A DNA stretch of 15,888 nt from positions 1 to 15,888 of the forward strand of contig JBMNOD010000084.1 in assembly GCA_050942875.1 (NCBI GenBank). The letters are read 5' to 3'. The DNA comes from JAAZAI01 sp050942875. GTDB taxonomy: Bacteria > Verrucomicrobiota > Kiritimatiellia > RFP12 > UBA3636. Numbering within the stretch: position 1 is the stretch's first letter; each line of letters begins with the position of its first letter. Positions 1-6,886 of this stretch are shown here, one piece after another. The position numbers and the translations under genes were made by a program. The notes below the pieces were generated by a model. That model had not been told where the DNA came from. It saw nothing but the letters and a program-made list of their open reading frames with translations, and ran no database searches.

Positions 1-1765
1 CGCCGATCATGGCCGTGCCGATGCGCCAGTCGAACCCCATCGGCTTGATGACCGGCTCCATGGCGTGGCCGATCCGTCCGGCGATGGTGTGCGACAGCTC
101 GACGGCCTGCCGCTCCTCGGCCGAGAGGTTGGGATCCACCTCCTCCACCCGCGGGAACGTGGTCATCGCCCACAGGAGAACCGAAATGCCCAGGATGACC
201 GTGCCGGCCTTCTTGAGGTAGAGGCTGCCGCGCTCCCACATGTGGATCAAGACGCCCCTGGGCGTGGGCATGCGGTAGGGCGGCAGCTCCATGACGAACG
301 GCACGGACTCCCCCTTGAAGAGCGTCGAGCGCAAAACCTTGGCGCAGACGATGGCCAGGACGATGCCGATCATGTAGATGATCCACAGCATGGGCGCGTG
401 CCAGGCCTCCGGGAAGAAGGCCGGGATGATCAACGCGTAGATCGGCAGACGCGCACCGCAGCTCATCAGCGGCAGCACCAGCATCGTCGTGAGCCGGTCG
501 CGCCGGCTCTCCAGCGTGCGCGTCGCCATGATGCCGGGAATCGAACAGCCGAAGCCCGTCAGCATGGGGATGAAGCTCTTGCCGTGGAGACCGATCTTGT
601 GCATGAGCCGATCCACCAGAAACGCCGCCCGCGCCATGTAGCCGGAGTCCTCCAGCACGGCGATGGCCAGGAACAGCAGCAGGATGTTCGGCAGGAACAC
701 GAGCACGCCGCCGACGCCGCTGATGACGCCGTCCACCAGCAGCGACTTGAGCAGGCTCGCCGATCCCGCCGGCCACCAGCCGGCCACCGTTTCGCCCAGC
801 CACCCGAAGAACCCTTCGATCCAGTCCATGGGCGGGGTGCCGACGGTGAAGGTGAGCCAGAAGACCAGGTACATCAGCCCGAGGAAAATCGGGATGCCCC
901 AGAAACGGTGCACGACGATCGCGTCGATGCGATCCGATCGCGTGCGCCGCGCCTCGACCGTCGAGCGCACGGTTTCGCGGCACGCGCCGGAGATGAAGCC
1001 GTAGCGGCGGTCGGCGACGACCATTTCCGCCGTGTCGCCCAGGACTTTTTCAATCCGCTCCTGCTCGGCGCGGACGGTCTCCCGCACCTCCGGCGCGGTG
1101 AACCGCTTGGCGACCTCCTTGTCGTTTTCGAGGAGCTTCACGGCCGTCCAGCGGGCTTCCGCGTCGTCGGCGAAGTCGGCATGGTGCCCCGCTTTCTTGC
1201 GCACGGAGGCAATGGCGCGCTCGATGTCGGCGCCGTAGTCGATTTCCGGCGCTCGGGCGGGCCGGTCCGCATCGACGACGCGGACCACCGCGTCCAGCAG
1301 CTCCTGCATGCCGACATTCTTGTTGCCGACCGTCGGGACGATCGGCGCGCCCAGCAGCGAGGCGAGCGCGTCGAGGTCGAACTCGATCCCCCGCGACTTG
1401 GCCACGTCGCTCATGTTGAACGCGAAGACGACGGGAACGCCAAGCTCAAGAAGCTGGATCCCGAGATACAAGTTCCGCTCCAGGTTCGAAGCGTCCACGA
1501 CATTGACGACGACATCCGGCTTTTCCTCGATGATGAAGTTTCGCGCCACAAGCTCCTCGATGGAGTAGGCGGTCAGGCTGTAGGTGCCGGGAAGATCCAC
1601 CACTTTCAGCTCCCGACCCGCATGGCGGCAGGAGCCTTCCTTCTTCTCGACCGTCACGCCGGGATAGTTCCCGACATGCTGGCGAGAGCCCGTGATGTTG
1701 TTGAACAGCGTTGTCTTGCCGGAGTTCGGGTTGCCGGCCAACGCAACCATGATCGGTGCTTTCAT
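1..1765 (-). CDS. feoB: Ferrous iron transport protein B (FeoB), C-terminus cut off by the window edge
   Basis: FeoB is the GTPase-coupled inner-membrane permease for Fe2+ import. 588 codons are present, against about 700-770 in the family; the C-terminal end lies beyond position 1. Translation from the ATG at 1765 gives an N-terminal G domain: G1 GNPNSGKT (residues 11-18), G3 DLPG (57-60) and G4 NMSD (117-120), the usual FeoB form. A helical linker follows, then the membrane core, with the family's Cys-containing signatures GFGCSIPGIMATRTLES and LPLMSCGARLPIYAL. An AAGGA ribosome site lies about 6 nt before the ATG; a second ATG at 1750 would trim five residues and is less likely. It is the last visible gene of the regulator-feoA-feoB operon, 109 bp after feoA. 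Nothing in the visible part looks broken. Confidence 0.96.
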   Translation of the reverse strand, partial: MKAPIMVALAGNPNSGKTTLFNNITGSRQHVGNYPGVTVEKKEGSCRHAGRELKVVDLPGTYSLTAYSIEELVARNFIIEEKPDVVVNVVDASNLERNLYLGIQLLELGVPVVFAFNMSDVAKSRGIEFDLDALASLLGAPIVPTVGNKNVGMQELLDAVVRVVDADRPARAPEIDYGADIERAIASVRKKAGHHADFADDAEARWTAVKLLENDKEVAKRFTAPEVRETVRAEQERIEKVLGDTAEMVVADRRYGFISGACRETVRSTVEARRTRSDRIDAIVVHRFWGIPIFLGLMYLVFWLTFTVGTPPMDWIEGFFGWLGETVAGWWPAGSASLLKSLLVDGVISGVGGVLVFLPNILLLFLAIAVLEDSGYMARAAFLVDRLMHKIGLHGKSFIPMLTGFGCSIPGIMATRTLESRRDRLTTMLVLPLMSCGARLPIYALIIPAFFPEAWHAPMLWIIYMIGIVLAIVCAKVLRSTLFKGESVPFVMELPPYRMPTPRGVLIHMWERGSLYLKKAGTVILGISVLLWAMTTFPRVEEVDPNLSAEERQAVELSHTIAGRIGHAMEPVIKPMGFDWRIGTAMIG

Positions 1766-1833
1766 TCAGTTCCTTTCGCGTGTCTCACGCTTTTGTACGG
1801 CTCAACGACAAATGTTCGCTTTGCCAAACTCAT
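1762..1833 (-). CDS. Possible 23-residue small ORF coupled to feoB
   Basis: The feoA-feoB gap holds an ATG-initiated ORF of 23 codons. Its TGA stop overlaps the feoB ATG as ATGA, an arrangement typical of translational coupling. The peptide begins MSLAKRTFVVEPYKSVRH and is basic and non-hydrophobic. There is no good ribosome site before its ATG; the preceding sequence is a run of eight T. It does not resemble FeoC as far as I can see. It could be a leader peptide, a small Feo accessory protein, or chance. Only the geometry supports it. Confidence 0.25.
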   Translation of the reverse strand: MSLAKRTFVVEPYKSVRHAKGTE

Positions 1834-1874
1834 AATGGTAAAAAAAACGGGGCTTCTGTCCACGGGTCGCCTGT

Positions 1875-2147
1875 CTACGACGACGGGCCGTCTCCTGCGT
1901 CCGCAACCGACACCTTTTCCGCCATGCCGCGTCCGAGCATCAGGCGGTTGCCGTTGACGCCGAGGATGACCGGGCCGTTGCGGTCGTTGTGGCACACCTG
2001 CACCTGCGTGCCGGGCAGCAGCCCCATGGCGGTGAGCCGGGCGGCCAGGCCACCGCACGCCTGGACGCGGCACAGCCGGACGGAGCGTCCTGCCGGCACC
2101 AGGCTCAGCGGCATCCACAGGGCCGGATTCATCGTTGCGGTTTTCAC
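1875..2147 (-). CDS. feoA: FeoA-domain protein
   Basis: A 90-residue FeoA protein, a small cytosolic SH3-like partner that stimulates FeoB. The FeoA core spans about residues 12-82: PAGRSVRLCRV, then LAARLTAMGLLPGTQVQV, then a beta-rich stretch ending LGRGMAEKVSV. Chosen start is the GTG at 2147, whose GTGA overlaps the TGA of the upstream regulator gene by 4 bp; an ATG at 2132 is an in-frame alternative. It lies between the regulator and feoB in the same operon, so the operon encodes two FeoA domains, one free and one fused to the regulator. Identification is by motif recognition and context. Confidence 0.9.
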   Translation of the reverse strand: MKTATMNPALWMPLSLVPAGRSVRLCRVQACGGLAARLTAMGLLPGTQVQVCHNDRNGPVILGVNGNRLMLGRGMAEKVSVADAGDGPSS

Positions 2148-2902
2148 GGGGCGACCCTTTTCACGCTGATGTCCGCCGCCTCCTCCTTCCGAAGCGAGAG
2201 GTGGTAGCCTTTGACCTTGACGTCGATGGGATCTCCCAGCGGCGCCACGCGCACCACTTCGACCAGGCTCCCCGTGGTCACGCCCATGTCGCGGATGCGC
2301 CGCTTCACGGCGCCCTCGCCGGCGACGCGTTCGATCGTCGCCTTTTCGCCGGGCTTCAGCTCGCTGAGTGGCATGTTCATTTCTTCGTCTGTTCCTTTCG
2401 TTTGCTTTTTCCTGAAATCATCGAGGCACTGCTCGATGCACTGCTCGCAATGCATGGGCTGCGCCACCGCCTCTTCGCAGCGGTAGCCGAAGCCATGCAC
2501 CCACTTCGCGCCTGCGCGTGGGCAAGTCTTGACAAAATCCGCGAACTCGGTGAAGCGATCGACGACGTGCGACGAAATGCCGTGTTCCATGTGGCAGGCC
2601 GTCTGGTCGGCTTCCGCCTCGTCGATGGCGAGCACCTCCACCATGAAGTTTCGCAGCGCCTCGTGCCGCCGCGCGACGCGGCCGGCGACCTGCTCGCCCT
2701 TGGCGGTCAGCGTGACGAACCCATAAGGTTCGTAGTTCACGAACCCCTGGTCGCGCAGCGACTGCAACATGCCGGTCACGGACGACCGGGTCACGTTGAG
2801 GCGATCCGAGATGTCCTTCGAGCGGGCGACCGCCTGTTCCCGGGTGAGGAAAAAAATCGTCTCCAGGTAGTTTTCGATGTTGACGCTGAGCGCTTCTGCC
2901 AT
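2144..2902 (-). CDS. DtxR/IdeR-family metal-dependent repressor with C-terminal FeoA domain
   Basis: A 252-residue cytosolic transcription regulator that most likely senses Fe2+ and controls the feo operon. Residues 1-70 form the winged helix (ISDRLNVTRSSVTGMLQSL recognition region). Residues 71-120 form the metal-binding dimerisation domain with RRHE (78-81) and C103-x2-E106-H107, matching the DtxR C102/E105/H106 set. The position equivalent to DtxR Met10 (MntR Asp8) is Asn11, so metal preference cannot be read from that site. Residues 127-159 are an unusual Cys-rich linker (C127, C142, C152, C155, C159). Residues 176-250 are a FeoA/SH3 domain (GEGAVKRRIRDMGVTTGSLVEV). The frame is open further upstream, but the family N-terminus starts at the chosen ATG. 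Its ribosome site is weak. It is first in the operon, overlaps feoA by 4 bp, and is probably self-regulated through the 2959-2972 palindrome. Confidence 0.93.
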   Translation of the reverse strand: MAEALSVNIENYLETIFFLTREQAVARSKDISDRLNVTRSSVTGMLQSLRDQGFVNYEPYGFVTLTAKGEQVAGRVARRHEALRNFMVEVLAIDEAEADQTACHMEHGISSHVVDRFTEFADFVKTCPRAGAKWVHGFGYRCEEAVAQPMHCEQCIEQCLDDFRKKQTKGTDEEMNMPLSELKPGEKATIERVAGEGAVKRRIRDMGVTTGSLVEVVRVAPLGDPIDVKVKGYHLSLRKEEAADISVKRVAP

Positions 2903-2951
2903 GGTTTGGTCTTTCGGTTCTTCTTCTTCCTTTTTTGAGTTCGGAACGCCT

Positions 2952-2980
2952 AATATACTACGGCGCGCCGTACAAGTCAA
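2952..2980 (-). promoter_or_regulatory. Promoter of the feo operon
   Basis: Read on the minus strand, TTGACT (-35, 2975-2980) is followed after exactly 17 bp by TATATT (-10, 2952-2957). Both boxes match 5 of 6 consensus sigma70 positions. The boxes lie about 50 bp before the regulator's ATG and drive the minus-strand regulator-feoA-feoB operon. Confidence 0.8.
2959..2972. promoter_or_regulatory. Palindromic operator, probable DtxR-family binding site
   Basis: TACGGCGCGCCGTA is a perfect 14-bp palindrome in the spacer between the -35 and -10 boxes of the feo promoter, so a bound dimer would block RNA polymerase. The regulator is encoded immediately downstream, which suggests autoregulation. 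The sequence differs from the classical DtxR/IdeR box (TTAGGTTAGCCTAACCTAA), so the assignment rests on position and symmetry. Confidence 0.65.
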
Positions 2981-3052
2981 GTGCGTTTTTTTGAATTTGA
3001 AGGTGGGCGACGCCGTCCCAGCTAGCCGCGTCGCGCAGTTGAAGGGCAAAAC

Positions 3053-3101
3053 GGATGCAATTGTGCCATGCTTCTGTTGTCGTTGCAAGCACGATGCATC
3101 C
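3053..3101. other. Imperfect inverted repeat followed by a T run
   Basis: Arms GGATGCAATTGTGC (3053-3066) and GCACGATGCATCC (3089-3101) are imperfect complements around a loop of about 22 nt, and TTTTTTT follows at 3106-3112. On the plus strand this resembles a weak factor-independent terminator or attenuator, but no plus-strand gene clearly ends here. The remaining 2981-3247 sequence holds no gene I can support. Confidence 0.25.
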
Positions 3102-3116
3102 AGTGTTTTTTTCCTC

Positions 3117-3144
3117 TTGCATTCCCAACATGCAATGATAGAAT
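3117..3144 (+). promoter_or_regulatory. Candidate promoter for the zinc-ribbon/accessory cluster
   Basis: TTGCAT (3117-3122) and TAGAAT (3139-3144) are separated by 16 bp and read towards the plus-strand cluster. The -35 box overlaps an inverted repeat TTGCAT-N7-ATGCAA (3117-3135) that could bind a regulator. It could drive the relic at 3248 and the gene at 3410. Short motifs only, so tentative. Confidence 0.35.
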
Positions 3145-3247
3145 TAATGTCAGTCGCTGAAGCCACTTTTCATCATGGTCGTTTGCCACACTGCCGGTCG
3201 CCGTTCCAAGATCGTCACAAGGGCGGCTTAGAAAAAGCGAGGGCTTT

Positions 3248-3393
3248 ATGTATTGTTCACCGTGCGATGCAACCATGTCGAATGACACAAAATTCTGCCA
3301 CCAACCACAATTTTTCATTAGCCCGATGATGCAAGAGAGGAAAACGTTTCAAATGACAGACCGACAGTGGAAATCATTATGAACCGCGACTGA
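3248..3393 (+). pseudogene. Internally deleted relic of a zinc-ribbon gene
   Basis: Positions 3239-3304 match 4030-4095, the ribosome site and first codons of the zinc-ribbon gene downstream, at 52 of 66 bases. Positions 3361-3400 match 5029-5068, that gene's last codons, stop and downstream bases, at 33 of 40. The 5' piece reads MYCSPCDATMSNDTKFCHQ against MDCSQCGATLSDKAKFCRQ; the fourth zinc ligand is lost. The 3' piece reads PTVEIIMNRD-stop against PILKIIMHCD-stop. About 930 bp of the middle is missing and replaced by 56 bp of unrelated sequence. The ATG frame now stops at 3382, ten codons before the ancestral stop would fall. I read it as a diverged paralogue that lost its body. It may still make a 44-residue peptide. 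Confidence 0.65.
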
Positions 3394-3409
3394 CGAGGAG
3401 GATTACGAA

Positions 3410-4015
3410 ATGAAGCCACAGGTGAAGTTCGGAGTTTTCGATATTGTGCTTTGTATGCTGCTTGCCGCAGGGCTCGCTGTCAACATCTGGGCGTATCTGC
3501 CACGCGGAGAAGCGCAAGTTTCGCCGCCGACTTCCCGCAAGCCAGACGCGCCGCAAGCATCCCAAGCAAACGGCGCGCCCAGCGGGTATCTGGGCAAGCT
3601 GTCTCCCGACATCCTCGAAGGGGAATGGGACGCGAACATGGTCAAGTACTCCGACTCCGATCGAAAAATGCCGTACGCAATTTACAAGCTGGCATTAAAT
3701 GTCCGGCACGAATCCGGCGATTCCTATTCGGTGCTCGTGACGACGGAAGACAGCAGGTTTGCAGATGCGTCTGTGAATCCCAACGTGCCGCCCAAGGGCT
3801 TCGCGCCTGCGCTGATTAAGGACGAAGCCAGCGCTGAGCTTGGAGAAAACGGTTCGCTTAAATTTTGGTTCAGTTTTGAGAAGGACAACGTGTTTCGCAT
3901 CTTCTTCAAACGCGAAAAAGGCGGCGCGTTGACCGGTGTTGCATATCAAATTCTGGACACCGGTCTGCCAGAGGACAAGATGTACGCCTTTTTCACGCTG
4001 GCAAAACGACAGTAG
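3410..4015 (+). CDS. Membrane-anchored protein of unknown function
   Basis: A 201-residue protein I do not recognise. Residues 10-30 are a single hydrophobic segment after a short basic N-terminus (MKPQVKFG), so it is a signal anchor or uncleaved signal. Residues 33-55 are a Pro/Ser/Ala-rich linker. Residues 58-201 form a soluble, probably beta-rich domain with alternating hydrophobic strands (YSVLVTTED, LKFWFSFEKDNVFRIFFKRE) facing outside the cytoplasm. No catalytic motif is visible. A strong ribosome site (GAGGAGG, 3395-3401) sits 8 nt before the ATG. It starts 16 bp after the relic's ancestral stop and ends 23 bp before the zinc-ribbon gene, so it is probably co-transcribed with it. AT content is higher than in the housekeeping genes, compatible with accessory origin. 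Confidence 0.8.
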   Translation: MKPQVKFGVFDIVLCMLLAAGLAVNIWAYLPRGEAQVSPPTSRKPDAPQASQANGAPSGYLGKLSPDILEGEWDANMVKYSDSDRKMPYAIYKLALNVRHESGDSYSVLVTTEDSRFADASVNPNVPPKGFAPALIKDEASAELGENGSLKFWFSFEKDNVFRIFFKREKGGALTGVAYQILDTGLPEDKMYAFFTLAKRQ

Positions 4016-4038
4016 ATCGGGATAAAAAGGAGGGTTTT

Positions 4039-5061
4039 ATGGATTGTTCACAGTGTGGTGCGACCCTGTCAGACAAAGCAAAATTCTGCCGCCAATGCGG
4101 CGCACGCCGGGCCCAAGCCTCGCAATATTGTTCACAGTGCGGTGCGACCCTGTCAGACAAAGCAAAATTCTGCCGCCAATGCGGCGCACGCCGGAACGAC
4201 GTCCTGCAGGCGGCCCCGGCGGTTGAATCTGCGCCGACGTCGCCCGTGCAACCTTCGCAGGGCGCACACTTGTCACCGCCCCCACTCCCGTCGAAGCCCG
4301 TGCCCCCAGCGCCGCCCCCACTCCCGTCGAAGCCCGTGCCCCCAGCGCCACCCACGCCCCCGGCACAGCCTGCACAACCAGCGCCGGACACACAAAAGCA
4401 ATGCCGACGCCCGATCGTGTTCCGCGTCGTGGCGTGCGTACTTATCGCCGCAATGAGCATATCGGCAACGCTGAAACTGTACTCGACGGGAGGCACAGGC
4501 CCGTTCACCTCTTTTGAAGTGTCCGAAAGAATAGACAATGCCCCGTATTGCTATGATCATCCCGCAGGCATCGTGGCCTACCTGATACTTCGTTCGCTAA
4601 GTTCAGCGGACAGAATTGAAATGACACGTCTCAAAGGCAATCAATATTCGTTTACCATTCCGGCGCACGAATGGGAGGGCATCGATGAATACAGCAAATG
4701 CAAAGCAAGCATCTCAAGCATGACGTTTGCCGGCACGATGGACGCGAATATGACCACCGGCACATTCGAGATCTCGGCCAGTCCGAATGTTACTTATGTT
4801 TGCATGAACAGCTCTTGCATGGACACCAGCAAAGTCAAGGACGTCAGGATTGCCGCCGTGATGGAACCTTACTGCTTGGGCGAACAGAACACCCGGCTTC
4901 TTGCCTTTGAAAGCGCACACACCGTAGTATATGACATGGAGAAACAAGACTCCCGGCAATTCCTTGAAAACCCGTTCATTGTAATGCCTAACAAGGGAGC
5001 GGAGGAAAACTGTGTCGATTACCAAAAACCGATACTGAAAATCATTATGCACTGCGACTGA
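4039..5061 (+). CDS. Double zinc-ribbon, proline-rich, single-pass membrane protein
   Basis: A 340-residue protein of unrecognised specific function. Two nearly identical zinc ribbons lie at residues 3-20 (C3, C6, C17, C20) and 31-48 (C31, C34, C45, C48), each CxxC-x10-CxxC, and should be cytosolic. A Pro-rich linker (about 60-118) contains PPPLPSKPVPPA twice. One membrane segment lies at about 125-148. The outer domain (150-340) has seven further Cys, including YCYD, CMNSSCMD and CVD, so extracytoplasmic disulfides are possible. An excellent ribosome site (GGAGGG) sits 4 nt before the ATG. Zinc-ribbon plus transmembrane layouts occur in many uncharacterised bacterial sensors or scaffolds; no enzyme motif is visible. 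A deleted paralogue lies upstream at 3248-3393. Confidence 0.88.
   Translation: MDCSQCGATLSDKAKFCRQCGARRAQASQYCSQCGATLSDKAKFCRQCGARRNDVLQAAPAVESAPTSPVQPSQGAHLSPPPLPSKPVPPAPPPLPSKPVPPAPPTPPAQPAQPAPDTQKQCRRPIVFRVVACVLIAAMSISATLKLYSTGGTGPFTSFEVSERIDNAPYCYDHPAGIVAYLILRSLSSADRIEMTRLKGNQYSFTIPAHEWEGIDEYSKCKASISSMTFAGTMDANMTTGTFEISASPNVTYVCMNSSCMDTSKVKDVRIAAVMEPYCLGEQNTRLLAFESAHTVVYDMEKQDSRQFLENPFIVMPNKGAEENCVDYQKPILKIIMHCD
4043..4194 (+). repeat. In-frame tandem duplication of the zinc-ribbon coding unit
   Basis: Positions 4043-4110 and 4127-4194 are 68-nt copies with a single difference (T versus C at the second Cys codon). The period is 84 bp, or 28 codons, so the reading frame is kept and the ribbon is doubled. 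Near identity implies a recent duplication or ongoing gene conversion. Confidence 0.95.
4276..4347 (+). repeat. Tandem 36-bp repeat in the proline-rich linker
   Basis: Two adjacent identical 36-bp units (4276-4311, 4312-4347) each encode PPPLPSKPVPPA. The repeat keeps frame and is likely length-variable by replication slippage. Confidence 0.92.
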
Positions 5062-5142
5062 TGAGAAGGGTTGCAAGAAGAAACCAAACACTCGGAACTT
5101 TCGACATCGTCCTTGAAACACTCTCAATGAAAGGGTCGCACC

Positions 5143-6630
5143 ATGAATGACAGTCAATCCACTCCCCCCGCCAGCCTCCGGGTTCTCGCCAGCACGATCG
5201 CGGGGTCTTGGCATCCCGGGACGGCCGAGGCGCTGGACGCGTTCATCGAGGGCTGCCTGGCGAAAACATCGAAACGCCCCGAGCCCACGCCGAACATCCT
5301 CATCCTGCCACATGCGGGCTACGTCTATTCCGGGCAAACCGCCGCGCACGGCATCCGCCAGATCCTCGACGCCCCGTTCAAACGCGTCGTGCTCCTCGCG
5401 CCCACGCACCGGGCCGCCATCTCCAACTGCCTCGTGGCGCCCGAGGCGGGCGCCGTCTCGACGCCCTACGGCCGGCTGGAAATCGACCGCGACGCCATCC
5501 ACCAGGTCGCGGGCGGCATGGATCTGAAATGCTCCGACGCCATCCACGCGCACGAACACGCCACGCAAATCCAGTACCCGCTGCTGCAATACGCCCTGAA
5601 GGGTTTCAAGATCGCCCCGTTCATCGTCGGGCAGATGGATCCATTCGCCGCGCACCGCGCCGCCGCCGCGCTGCGCGCGGTCGTCGACGACGAGACCCTC
5701 GTCGTCGTCAGCTCCGACTTCACGCACTACGGCCGGGACTTCGACTACGCCCCCTACCCTCCCGGCGAGGCGCTGGAGCGAGTGAAGCAAGTCGATTTCG
5801 AGGCCTTCGACCACATCCGCGCCGGCGATGCGGCGGGCTTCACCGCCTGCATCGACGCCTCGGGCGCGACCATCTGCGGCCGGGAGCCGATCCGGGTGCT
5901 GCTCGACATGCTGCCCCCGAACACCGCGTGGGAGCGTCTCCACTATGCCACGTCATCCGACGACTCGGGCGACGACTCGCGCTTCGTCTGCTACCTCAGC
6001 GCGGCAGGCCGCGCCGACTGGGGCAAGCCGCATCAAAAAGCGGCCGAAGACAAAAAGGCGGCTGGCGACACGTTTCTGACGACCGACGAAAAGCGCACGC
6101 TGCTCCGAATCGCGCGCAAGTCCATCGAACACGTCTTCGAGACGGGCAAGCCGCCTGTGGCCGACCGCTTTGCGGACGAGGCGACGGAGAACCTGCGTCG
6201 CCCCTCGGGCTGCTTTGTCACGCTCAACACGAAACCGTCGGGCAGCCTGCGCGGATGCATCGGCGAAATCGTGGCGCAGCGTCCGCTCTACCAGGCGGTC
6301 GCGGCGCTGGCGGTGCATTCGGCGTTTGGCGACCGCCGCTTCCGACCGCTTCAAGCGTCCGAGCTCGACGGCATCGAAATCGAAATCTCGGTGCTGACGC
6401 CCGAGCGCCCGGTCGATTCGTGGCGCGACATCGTCATCGGCCGCCATGGCATGACGGTCAGCAAGCGCGGACGCATGGCCGTCTTCCTGCCGCAAGTCGC
6501 CCCCGAGCAAGGCTGGACGCTTGAGGAAACGCTCACGCAACTCTCGCTCAAAGCCGGCCTCCGCGCCGACGACTGGCGCGACGGCGCGCAGTTCACCGTC
6601 TTCGAAGCCATCGTCTTTGGCGAAGGTTAG
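5143..6630 (+). CDS. AmmeMemoRadiSam system B-A fusion (Memo-like plus AMMECR1-like)
   Basis: A 495-residue two-domain protein. Residues 12-290 are Memo-like: PHAGYVYSG (56-64, H57), APTHR (86-90, H89), HAHEHATQIQYPLL (135-148), SSDFTHYG (190-197) and CGREPI (245-250, C245). H57, H89 and C245 correspond by motif to human MEMO1 H49, H81 and C244, reported metal ligands. Residues 290-312 are a charged linker. Residues 312-495 are AMMECR1-like: GCFVTL (357-362), GSLRGCIGEI (367-376), FGDRRFRPL (395-403), EIEISVLTP (412-420). The two families often occur with a radical SAM protein in prokaryotes, and fused B-A forms are known; no radical SAM gene is in this window. The biochemical role is unsettled; Memo resembles LigB-type non-haem iron dioxygenases in fold. 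The start is supported by GAAAGGG upstream. Probably cytosolic. Confidence 0.92.
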   Translation: MNDSQSTPPASLRVLASTIAGSWHPGTAEALDAFIEGCLAKTSKRPEPTPNILILPHAGYVYSGQTAAHGIRQILDAPFKRVVLLAPTHRAAISNCLVAPEAGAVSTPYGRLEIDRDAIHQVAGGMDLKCSDAIHAHEHATQIQYPLLQYALKGFKIAPFIVGQMDPFAAHRAAAALRAVVDDETLVVVSSDFTHYGRDFDYAPYPPGEALERVKQVDFEAFDHIRAGDAAGFTACIDASGATICGREPIRVLLDMLPPNTAWERLHYATSSDDSGDDSRFVCYLSAAGRADWGKPHQKAAEDKKAAGDTFLTTDEKRTLLRIARKSIEHVFETGKPPVADRFADEATENLRRPSGCFVTLNTKPSGSLRGCIGEIVAQRPLYQAVAALAVHSAFGDRRFRPLQASELDGIEIEISVLTPERPVDSWRDIVIGRHGMTVSKRGRMAVFLPQVAPEQGWTLEETLTQLSLKAGLRADDWRDGAQFTVFEAIVFGEG

Positions 6631-6650
6631 ACCCTATCCGAACTTTCGCC
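6619..6650 (+). terminator. Hairpin at the end of the Memo-AMMECR1 gene
   Basis: GGCGAAGGTT (6619-6628) pairs with AACTTTCGCC (6641-6650) over 10 bp with one G-U, around a 12-nt loop. The stem straddles the last codons and stop. No T run follows, so it is at most a weak or factor-dependent terminator. Confidence 0.35.
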
Positions 6651-6754
6651 ATTCAAGCAAAAAAGATGGCATAAGTCATTGGAAATCAACAAAACCTTTT
6701 TAAAAGTCTGTCGCCAAAAGCTCTCTTTCGACTTCTCGTCCTTGATCAATTTTT

Positions 6755-6767
6755 GGGGACAGACCCC
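6755..6767 (+). repeat. GGGGACAGACCCC motif, copy 1
   Basis: Short stem (GGGG/CCCC) with loop ACAGA, preceded by a T run. The identical 13-mer recurs at 7313-7325 and variants occur at about 8124-8136 and 15454-15467. In my recollection such motifs accompany REP-type or IS-type elements in several phyla; that link is inference. Confidence 0.7.
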
Positions 6768-6854
6768 ATCGGCTCCAAAATGGCGAACGACCACACCGAG
6801 ACGGCGGGCTCCAGCGGGACGGCGAATGGTTCGCCCGTGGTAGACCGTTTTGAT

Positions 6855-6886
6855 CGTACACGTTCCCGTACTCGTACACGTACACG
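6855..6886. repeat. CGTAC/ACACG-rich simple repeat tract
   Basis: The 32-bp tract is made of CGTACACG, CCCGTACT and CGTACACG-type units. A related GAACGGG-rich stretch follows at 6911-6950, partly in inverted orientation, so the 6855-6950 block could fold. No gene signal. Confidence 0.5.

Noticed and set aside
65..1957. A 630-codon plus-strand open frame opposite feoB
   Set aside because: Its translation is His/Arg/Asp-rich with no domain, while the minus strand encodes all FeoB motifs.
2903..3166. An 88-residue N-terminal extension of the DtxR regulator
   Set aside because: It would cross the operon's own promoter and operator, and its start is a GTG with no family similarity.
4714..5943. 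A 409-codon minus-strand frame across the zinc-ribbon and Memo genes
   Set aside because: It spans two genes and the gap between them with an implausible composition; it is a shadow of GC-rich coding.
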